Below are positions 5,962 through 11,066 of a stretch of 11,066 nt of DNA, piece after piece. The notes below the pieces were generated by a model. The model saw nothing but the letters and a program-made list of their open reading frames with translations, did no database searches and was not told where the DNA came from. Every line of letters begins with the position of its first letter. The first letter of the stretch is position 1. Made by a program: the position numbers and the translations under genes. This DNA comes from Gammaproteobacteria bacterium (GTDB taxonomy: Bacteria > Pseudomonadota > Gammaproteobacteria > UBA9214). The stretch lies in the NCBI GenBank assembly GCA_030632175.1, contig DAOVVG010000055.1:1-11066 (forward strand). The letters run 5' to 3'.

Positions 5962-6606
5962 ATGAAAAATACAAACCCGGCGGGCGGTGGCACGCTGTAT
6001 ATCATCTCGGCACCTTCCGGTGCCGGCAAGTCCAGTTTGTTGCGTGCCCTGCTGGAGACCATGGGCGGGGAGCTCGTCCTGTCGGTGTCGCACACCACGC
6101 GTTACCCGCGTCCCGGGGAAGTCGATGGCACGGATTACCATTTTGTCGATGGCGTGGCATTCGAGGGCATGGTCAGCCGGGGCGAGTTTCTGGAACACGC
6201 GCAGGTGTTTGATAACCGCTATGGCACCTCGCGGCAGGTGGTGGCAGAGCAGCTGGCAACCGGTGTTGACGTGATCCTGGAGATCGATTGGCAGGGAGCC
6301 CGCCTGGTTCGCGAGCTGATGCCGGGGGCTGTGAGTATCTTTATTATGCCGCCTTCCCAGGAGGCCCTGCAGCAGCGGTTGGAGGACCGTGGCCAGGATG
6401 ATGACGAGGTGATTGCCCGCCGTATGCGTGATGCAGTCAGCGAAATGTCGCATTATGACGAGTATGACTACCTTGTGATCAACGATGTTTTTCAGGAGGC
6501 GCTGGATGAACTGGCGCTGATTGTGCGGAGCGGTCAACTGCGCCTGGCACCGCAGCGCCATTGCCATGCGGCGCTGTTGGCTGACCTGCTGGCGTCTGCC
6601 GGGTGA
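5962..6606 (+). CDS. gmk: Guanylate kinase
   Basis: A 214-residue enzyme that phosphorylates GMP (and dGMP) to GDP using ATP, an essential step towards GTP and (p)ppGpp. The P-loop is SAPSGAGKSS at about residues 16-25. The GMP-binding segment SHTTRYPRPGEVDGTDYHF follows at about 43-61, then GEFLEHAQVFDNRYGTS. ILEIDWQGA carries the Walker-B-like Asp, and RMRDAVSEMSHYDEYDYLVIND forms the C-terminal part. Length is close to E. coli (207). The start ATG is preceded by TAGGGAAA. The spacing to yicC (30 bases) and rpoZ (54 bases) and the conserved order yicC-gmk-rpoZ-spoT place it in a guanine-nucleotide/stringent-response cluster. No unusual residues were noticed in the active-site motifs. Confidence 0.97.
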   Translation: MKNTNPAGGGTLYIISAPSGAGKSSLLRALLETMGGELVLSVSHTTRYPRPGEVDGTDYHFVDGVAFEGMVSRGEFLEHAQVFDNRYGTSRQVVAEQLATGVDVILEIDWQGARLVRELMPGAVSIFIMPPSQEALQQRLEDRGQDDDEVIARRMRDAVSEMSHYDEYDYLVINDVFQEALDELALIVRSGQLRLAPQRHCHAALLADLLASAG

Positions 6607-6660
6607 TTCGGGTAAACTCGCACGCCCTTCATATTATGTTCAGGTTTTTCGGAGAGTTAC

Positions 6661-6996
6661 ATGGCACGCGTCACAGTAGAAGATTGTCTCGACAAGGTTG
6701 ATAACCGCTTTCAGTTGGTGCTGGTAGCAACCAAGCGTGCCCGGCAGCTGGCCAATGGTGTACAGCCGCTGGTGGAGTGGGAGAATGACAAGCCGACGAT
6801 TGTTGCCTTGCGGGAGATTGCCGAAGGGCTGATTGGACCATCGATTCTGGATGAGCCGATCCACCCGGTATTTGAAGACGAGGAAACGGAAGGTGAAGAC
6901 GAGGCTGAAGTGAAGGCCGAGTCCGGGGGCGATGCGCCGGTTGCCGAAGCAGCGCCTGCGGCTGAAGCTGACGAACCCCCAAAAGCTGAAAGCTGA
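6661..6996 (+). CDS. rpoZ: DNA-directed RNA polymerase subunit omega
   Basis: A 111-residue omega subunit, which assists assembly of beta-prime into RNA polymerase and forms part of a ppGpp-binding site in Proteobacteria. The conserved core is MARVTVEDCLDKVDNRFQLVLVATKRARQL (residues 1-30), then NDKPTIVALREIAEGLI. The protein is about 20 residues longer than E. coli omega (91). From about residue 70 the tail is strongly acidic and rich in Glu, Ala and Pro with low complexity, which is common in omega tails. GGAGAG lies 5 bases before the ATG. A TATTAT at 6632-6637 in the 54-base spacer after gmk could be a -10, but no good -35 is seen. Read-through from gmk is likely. Confidence 0.97.
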   Translation: MARVTVEDCLDKVDNRFQLVLVATKRARQLANGVQPLVEWENDKPTIVALREIAEGLIGPSILDEPIHPVFEDEETEGEDEAEVKAESGGDAPVAEAAPAAEADEPPKAES

Positions 6997-7025
6997 TCCT
7001 GAATCATTCCCCGATTGTGGCGGGT

Positions 7026-7089
7026 GGGGCACCTTGCCCCGGATTTCTCATTTCCCTGTATCACTTGCAGGATACCAGCCGCTTTTTTT
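7026..7089 (+). terminator. Possible weak terminator between rpoZ and spoT
   Basis: Two hairpins follow the rpoZ stop: GGGGCA-CCT-TGCCCC at 7026-7040, and a stem of GTATC (7058-7062) with GATAC (7071-7075), extended by two pairs past a bulge to 7056/7078. Four bases after the second stem comes a run of seven Ts (7083-7089). The stems are short and the gap to the T-run is long, so termination would be partial at best. Confidence 0.35.
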
Positions 7090-7152
7090 GATCCGGCACG
7101 GATCTGTTTCCCTGTTGTTTGGTTGCGACTGATATTCCGTTATCGCTGAATA

Positions 7153-7179
7153 TTGCCGGAACCGCTAATGCGTTATAGT
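7153..7179 (+). promoter_or_regulatory. Putative spoT promoter
   Basis: TATAGT (7174-7179, 5 of 6 to TATAAT) is preceded by TTGCCG (7153-7158) at a 15-base spacing, shorter than ideal. It would start transcription near 7186, about 40 bases before the spoT ATG. The 229-base gap after rpoZ, unusual for these coupled genes, and the possible terminator before it support separate initiation here. Confidence 0.35.
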
Positions 7180-7225
7180 TTCAGCTTCCGAAACGAGCAC
7201 TGCAAAACACGCTAACAAGACGTCT

Positions 7226-9385
7226 ATGGCTACCAGACCGGATACTGCTGCAGAAAACGACTCGCGTTTCCTGATCAGTGATTTGTGCAAGATGCTGGAG
7301 TCCTACCTGGACGAGGAACAGGTGCAGGATGTTTATCGCGCCTATTTGTTTGGTGCGGAGGCGCACGAAGGTCAGCACCGGCTGTCCGGCGAGCCTTATA
7401 TCTACCACCCTATCGCTGCCGCGCGCATTCTTGCCGAATTACGGCTCGATCACAAAACCATCATTGCTGCCATCCTGCATGACGTGATTGAAGACACGCC
7501 AACGGCCAAGGAGCAGATTGCCACTGAGTTCGGTGTCGAAGTCGCGGAGCTGGTGGACGGGGTCAGCAAGCTCACACAAATAAAATTCGAGAGCCATGCG
7601 GAGGCCCAGGCCGAGAACTTCCGCAAGATGATTCTGGCGATGGTGCGCGACATCCGCGTTATCCTGGTGAAACTCGCCGACCGCCTGCATAACATGCGTA
7701 CCCTTGGTGTGATGCGCCCGGATAAACGCCGGCGTATTGCCCGCGAGACACTGGATATTTATGCGCCGATTGCCAATCGGCTGGGTATCAATGCGCTGCG
7801 CGTGGAACTGGAGGACCTGGGTTTTGCCGCACTCTATCCGTTGCGTTACAAGGTGCTGGAGAAGGCAGTGCTTGAGGCGCGCGGGCATCGCAAGGAGGTG
7901 CTGAACAAGATCGAGGCGGCGATCAAGCGACGGATACAGCAGGAGGGACTGCAGGGGCGCATACTCAGCCGTGAGAAACACCTGTACAGCCTGTATCGCA
8001 AGATTCGTGACAAAACCCTGTCGTTTGAAGAAACCTATGATGTTTATGCGTTTCGCATCGTGGTGGACGAGATAGATACCTGTTACCGGGCGCTGGGCGT
8101 CATGCACAATTTATTCAAACCGGTACCGGGTAAATTCAAGGACTATATCGCCATTCCCAAGGCGAACGGTTACCAGTCGCTGCACAGCATTCTGTTCGGC
8201 CCCTACGGGGTGCCGATCGAGGTGCAGATTCGCACCGAGGATATGGACAAGATTGCCGAGTCGGGCGTGGCGGCGCACTGGGTGTACAAGAGCAGTGAAG
8301 AAAAGATTGACCAGATGAATGTCGGTGCACGCGAGTGGTTGCGTGAACTGCTGGAAATGCAGACGCATGCCGGCGATTCACTGGAGTTTCTTGAAAACGT
8401 CAAGCTTGATCTGTTTCCCGATGCTGTTTATGTGTTTACACCGGCTGGTGAGATCATGAAATTGCCGCACGGTGCGACCGTGATCGACTTTGCCTATGCT
8501 GTGCATACTGATGTGGGTAATACCTGTATTGCTGCCAAGGTTGACCGGCAGCTGGTGCCGCTGCGCACCGTGCTGCGTAACGGCCAGACAGTGGAGATTG
8601 TCACTGCGGCCGGTGCGCATCCGAGTCCGGCCTGGCTGAGTTTTGTGGTGTCCGCCAAGGCGCGTTCCAATATTCGCCATTACCAGAAGAACCTGAAACG
8701 TGAAGAGGCCGTCGAGCTGGGTCGCCGCATGCTGGAGCGTGCACTGGGCGTGTTTGAAACCTCTGCCGACAAGATTCCGGACAAGCGCCTGCAGGCCTTG
8801 CTGAAAGATTATCACCTGAAAAACGAGGAGGATTTACTGGTCGATATCGGTCTCGGTCGGCGGCCCTCGGTGCTGGTGGCGCAGGCGCTGGCGCCGGCCG
8901 GCTACGGTGAAGGTGGTGCGGCGAATAGCAAAACAGCCATGCAGCCACTGGTGATCAAGGGCACCGAGGGTATGGTGACCCGGTTCTCCAAATGCTGTCG
9001 TCCCATTCCGGGTGACCCGGTAGTCGGGGTGATTACGGGCGGTCGCGGCATGATGATTCATACCCAGACCTGCAGAAATATTGCGGATGATAAATATCCC
9101 TCCGAGAACTGCATCGATGTGCAATGGGAGCCAGGTCTTGATGAGGAGTTTCCTGTTGAGATCAGCGTTATTGTTGATGACCAGCGGGGTGTGCTGGCGC
9201 GGGTCGCAACGGTCATCGGAGACACGGACTCCAACATTGAGAATGTCGGCATTGAAGAGCGCGATGGGCTGACGAATAACCTGTTATTCCGGTTGACGGT
9301 ACATAATCGCCAGCATCTCGCCAGGGTCATGCGCCGCGTGCGTAGTCTGCCTTCCGTGATCAAGATAACCCGCACCAAGGGCTGA
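7226..9385 (+). CDS. spoT: Bifunctional (p)ppGpp synthetase/hydrolase SpoT
   Basis: A 719-residue long RelA/SpoT homologue controlling (p)ppGpp, the stringent-response alarmone. The hydrolase domain (about 25-200) keeps the metal-binding HD pattern: His61, His85-Asp86, and the KLADRLHNMRTL motif. This predicts active hydrolysis, unlike RelA. The synthetase domain (about 230-380) has YDVYAFRI with Asp272, KFKDYIAIPKANGYQSLH and EVQIRTEDMD. A TGS domain (about 397-458) begins after KLDLFPD, then a helical region, the conserved-cysteine segment FSKCCRPIPGDP (Cys590-Cys591) and a C-terminal ACT domain (about 642-719) ending VIKITRTKG. It aligns with E. coli SpoT throughout, with about 17 extra N-terminal residues. 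The ribosome site is weak (AAGACGTCT before ATG), so the exact start is less certain; Met23 is an alternative but would trim family sequence. Its place after gmk-rpoZ is the classic one. Confidence 0.97.
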   Translation: MATRPDTAAENDSRFLISDLCKMLESYLDEEQVQDVYRAYLFGAEAHEGQHRLSGEPYIYHPIAAARILAELRLDHKTIIAAILHDVIEDTPTAKEQIATEFGVEVAELVDGVSKLTQIKFESHAEAQAENFRKMILAMVRDIRVILVKLADRLHNMRTLGVMRPDKRRRIARETLDIYAPIANRLGINALRVELEDLGFAALYPLRYKVLEKAVLEARGHRKEVLNKIEAAIKRRIQQEGLQGRILSREKHLYSLYRKIRDKTLSFEETYDVYAFRIVVDEIDTCYRALGVMHNLFKPVPGKFKDYIAIPKANGYQSLHSILFGPYGVPIEVQIRTEDMDKIAESGVAAHWVYKSSEEKIDQMNVGAREWLRELLEMQTHAGDSLEFLENVKLDLFPDAVYVFTPAGEIMKLPHGATVIDFAYAVHTDVGNTCIAAKVDRQLVPLRTVLRNGQTVEIVTAAGAHPSPAWLSFVVSAKARSNIRHYQKNLKREEAVELGRRMLERALGVFETSADKIPDKRLQALLKDYHLKNEEDLLVDIGLGRRPSVLVAQALAPAGYGEGGAANSKTAMQPLVIKGTEGMVTRFSKCCRPIPGDPVVGVITGGRGMMIHTQTCRNIADDKYPSENCIDVQWEPGLDEEFPVEISVIVDDQRGVLARVATVIGDTDSNIENVGIEERDGLTNNLLFRLTVHNRQHLARVMRRVRSLPSVIKITRTKG

Positions 9386-9442
9386 GCCTTACCGTCTTCA
9401 AGATCATTTTTCAGACATAATATTATTGGATGGGGAAACATC

Positions 9443-9829
9443 ATGAGCCGTGAAATTATCCAGACAGATCGTGCACCGCAGGCTATAGGTACCTACTCGC
9501 AGGCCGTGCGTTGCGGAAATACTGTTTACCTGTCCGGGCAAATTCCGTTGATACCGGAAACCATGGAGCTGGTCGAGGGTGATATGCAGGCCCAGATCCG
9601 ACGCGTATTTGATAATCTGTCTGCAGTGGCAGAGGCTGCGGGCGGCAGCCTCGCGGATGTGGCGAAGCTGAATGTATTTCTGCAGGATCTCGGTCACTTC
9701 GCAATCGTCAACGAGGTGATGGCCGAGTATTTTCAGCCGCCGTACCCTGCCCGGGCCGCGGTGGGTGTTGCCGCATTACCCAGGGGTTCGCAGGTAGAAA
9801 TGGATGCCGTGATGGAGCTGGGTGGTTAG
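9443..9829 (+). CDS. ridA: RidA family reactive intermediate/imine deaminase
   Basis: A 128-residue RidA (YjgF/YER057c/UK114) protein. RidA hydrolyses reactive enamine/imine intermediates such as 2-aminoacrylate, formed by pyridoxal-phosphate enzymes, protecting those enzymes from damage; it works as a trimer in the cytoplasm. Landmarks are the N-terminal APQAIGTYSQAV, YLSGQIPL, the NLSAVAEAAGGSLADVAKLNVFL segment, and the C-terminal PARAAVGVAALPRGSQVEMDAV. The key substrate-binding Arg is Arg104, with Tyr18 and Glu119 at the expected family positions. Length matches E. coli (128). GGGGA precedes the ATG. The 57-base gap after spoT is very A/T-rich (CATAATATTATT around 9416-9427) and could carry a weak promoter. 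spoT-ridA-recG is a familiar gammaproteobacterial order. Confidence 0.96.
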   Translation: MSREIIQTDRAPQAIGTYSQAVRCGNTVYLSGQIPLIPETMELVEGDMQAQIRRVFDNLSAVAEAAGGSLADVAKLNVFLQDLGHFAIVNEVMAEYFQPPYPARAAVGVAALPRGSQVEMDAVMELGG

Positions 9830-9875
9830 GGTTCATTGTTGCTGCAGTGCCTGTTTCACCTGTATATGCCGAGAG

Positions 9876-9890
9876 ACCGGATGTTCCGGT
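9876..9890. repeat. Small hairpin in the ridA-recG spacer
   Basis: ACCGG (9876-9880) and CCGGT (9886-9890) form a 5-base stem with a 5-base loop in the 78-base gap between ridA and recG. There is no T-run. It could be a weak RNA structure or chance. Confidence 0.2.
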
Positions 9891-9907
9891 TGCACATCAA
9901 ATAAAGC

Positions 9908-10567
9908 TTGCCTGAAGCCGTAGACAATCTCGATAAACTTCCTGTGACAGTGCTCAAGGGTGTTGGTGCGCGGGTGGCGGAACGACTCGAGCGGTTGCGC
10001 ATCCGCACTATTCAGGATGTGCTGTTCCACCTGCCATCCCGTTACGAGGATCGTACCCGCGTGGTGCCGATGGGTGCCTTGCAGCCCGGTCAGTTTGCGG
10101 TGGTGGTCGGAGAGGTGGAACTGGCAGAGGTGCGCTTTGGCCGGCGGCGTTCATTGCTGGTCCGTATCAGCGACGGCACCGGCGCACTGACGCTGCGTTT
10201 TTTTCATTTCAGCAAGGCGCAGCAGTCAGGTTTTGAGCGGGGCAAGCCCATTCGCTGTTACGGGGAGGTGCGCGGTGCTGCCGGATCCGCGGAGATGATA
10301 CATCCCGAGTATCGCCTGTTGACGGCAGCCGATGAGCTCGTCGTGGAAGAACACCTGACGCCTGTTTACCCTGCTACCGAAGGTGTACATCAACTGACCC
10401 TGCGCTCGCTCACCGGGCAGGCGCTGACGTTTCTTGATAACAGTCACGCGAGCGCTGTCGGCAGGCTGGTTGACTGGCTGCCACCTGAACTGGTGCGCTC
10501 ATTCAAGATGGCTTCTCTGCAGGCGGCATTGCGCTACGTGCATCGCCCGCCGCCGGATACCTTGGTC
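9908..10567 (+). CDS. recG: ATP-dependent DNA helicase RecG, N-terminal part only (joined in frame to nuoB)
   Basis: The first ~220 residues of RecG, the branched-DNA translocase that remodels stalled forks and Holliday junctions. The N-terminal helix-hairpin-helix-like LKGVGARVAERLERL is followed by HLPSRYEDRTRV and the wedge (OB-fold) domain: GEVELAEVRFGRRRSLLVRISDGTGALTLRFFHFS, CYGEVRG, EMIHPEYR, LTPVYPATEGVHQLTLR, and finally ALRYVHRPPP. This matches E. coli RecG closely up to the HRPPP motif. The start appears to be TTG at 9908, since an in-frame TAA lies two codons upstream; the ribosome site is weak. After about codon 220 the sequence stops being RecG. All helicase motifs of the normal ~690-residue protein are missing, replaced without a stop by nuoB sequence. 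This segment alone could not be a working RecG. The truncation looks like a sequence join, not gene decay. Confidence 0.88.
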
Positions 10568-10951
10568 GAGATGCTGGCTGCCGCCGGGCCTCGCTACGAC
10601 ATGATGCGTTTCGGGATCATCCCCATGCCTGCTTCTCCTCGTCAGTCCGACCTGATGGTCGTGGCCGGAACTCTGACCGACAAGATGGCCCCGGCCGTCA
10701 AACGGATCTACGACCAGATGCCCGACCCCAAGTACGTGATATCGATGGGATCGTGCGCCAACAGCGGTGGCCCCTACTGGGACTCGTATTCGGTCACCAA
10801 GGGAGTGGATCAGATTATCCCCATTGACGTGTATGTCCCTGGTTGCCCACCGCGACCGGAAGCGCTGATGGAGGCCATCATTCTGCTGCAGAAGAAGATT
10901 CAGAATCAGAACCTTCAAGACAAGTGGACGCACCGTGACGAAGAGCTTTGA
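10568..10951 (+). CDS. nuoB: NADH-quinone oxidoreductase subunit B, C-terminal part only (joined in frame to recG)
   Basis: About 127 residues of NuoB, the complex I subunit holding iron-sulfur cluster N2 next to the quinone site. Visible landmarks are GPRYDMMRFG, SPRQSDLMVVAGTLTDKMAP, YDQMPDPKYVISMGSC, and VYVPGCPPRPEALMEAI. Two of the four N2 ligands are present (Cys283 and Cys313 of the joined frame). The tandem Cys-Cys that normally lies just before the EMxxxG segment is absent, because the sequence enters NuoB immediately after it. Wording such as TLTDKMAPAVKR and ANSGGPYWDSYS differs from proteobacterial NuoB and recalls Chloroflexota or Actinobacteriota types, a tentative placement from memory. 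By hand count, Asp codons are 9 GAC to 1 GAT here against 3 GAC to 6 GAT in the recG part. It overlaps nuoC by 17 bases, a normal nuo operon arrangement. Confidence 0.88.
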   Translation, partial: EMLAAAGPRYDMMRFGIIPMPASPRQSDLMVVAGTLTDKMAPAVKRIYDQMPDPKYVISMGSCANSGGPYWDSYSVTKGVDQIIPIDVYVPGCPPRPEALMEAIILLQKKIQNQNLQDKWTHRDEEL

Positions 10952-11066
10952 GTCGATAGAGGACTTCGCCGACTCCGTCGCTGAGGCGGTGGGAGCGATC
11001 CGTCACACGTCCGATCTAGGGACCGTCAAGGTTTATGTAGAGCGCGAGCGCTGGCGGGAAGCAGTC
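10935..11066 (+). CDS. nuoC: NADH-quinone oxidoreductase subunit C, N-terminal fragment (runs off window)
   Basis: The frame from GTG at 10935 is open to the last base, giving 44 residues (VTKSFESIEDFADSV... ending VYVERERWREAV). The closing segment, a short beta-strand then ERERW, is the usual N-terminal pattern of NuoC, the 30 kDa-type subunit of the complex I peripheral arm. It begins 17 bases before the nuoB stop, in the +1 frame, consistent with translational coupling in a nuoA-B-C-D operon. No good ribosome site precedes the GTG, so the exact start is uncertain. The call rests more on position after nuoB than on the fragment itself. It belongs to the same foreign segment as the nuoB part. 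Confidence 0.7.
   Translation, partial: MTKSFESIEDFADSVAEAVGAIRHTSDLGTVKVYVERERWREAV

Noticed and set aside
5005..6567. A 520-codon open frame on the minus strand, opposite yicC and gmk
   Set aside because: It is the mirror of two full-length well-conserved genes. Its translation is rich in His, Gln and Arg with no recognisable domain, typical of antisense frames in GC-rich DNA.
7439..8107. A 222-codon minus-strand frame inside spoT
   Set aside because: It is antisense to the conserved hydrolase and synthetase domains and has no recognisable motif.
9833..10030. A 65-codon minus-strand frame across the ridA-recG gap
   Set aside because: Most of it is antisense to the start of recG. It has no motif and no clear ribosome site.
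9908..10951. A new RecG-NuoB fusion protein as an undescribed system
   Set aside because: Both halves lack their catalytic or cofactor-binding cores, the join falls at a likely shared short sequence, and codon use shifts there. A sequence chimera explains all of this more simply.

Overview
The window looks like a stretch of a gammaproteobacterial chromosome with moderate-to-high GC. Its last ~500 bases appear to come from a different genome. Nearly every gene is a core housekeeping gene, and the order yicC-gmk-rpoZ-spoT-ridA-recG, with rph/rdgB/hemW running divergently next to it, is typical of Gammaproteobacteria such as Pseudomonas relatives. Protein sequences match the remembered E. coli proteins closely over full length (HemW, RdgB, RNase PH, YicC, SpoT), but I cannot name a genus.

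Layout. (1) Bases 1-305 hold no gene I can support. (2) Minus strand, 3106 down to 306: rph, rdgB, hemW and a small CPXCG zinc-ribbon protein, probably one transcription unit. A REP doublet (two 27-base perfectly inverted arms) fills the rph-rdgB gap, and hemW and the zinc-ribbon gene overlap by 8 bases. (3) Plus strand, 3296-4366: a TqsA-like AI-2E family transporter, divergent from rph across a 189-base shared promoter region. (4) 4367-4960: a self-contained unit with a promoter-like sequence, a structured leader, a small exported protein of unknown function, and a strong intrinsic terminator. (5) Plus strand, 5065-9829: yicC, gmk, rpoZ, spoT and ridA, covering RNA turnover, GDP supply, the RNA polymerase omega subunit, (p)ppGpp metabolism and deamination of reactive enamines/imines. 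gmk, rpoZ and spoT are linked through guanine nucleotides and stringent control. (6) 9908-11066: the first ~220 codons of recG run in frame, without a stop, into the C-terminal two-thirds of nuoB, followed by the overlapping start of nuoC.

The recG::nuoB join is the one truly abnormal thing here. The 347-residue product would lack the whole RecG helicase core and also the tandem cysteines of NuoB that bind cluster N2. Codon choice changes at the join, and the nuoB/nuoC part does not look gammaproteobacterial. I read it as a chimeric contig joined through a short shared sequence near 10568-10587, not as a new fusion protein. I found no CRISPR array, insertion sequence, tRNA, rRNA, phage or defence genes, and no convincing undescribed system.
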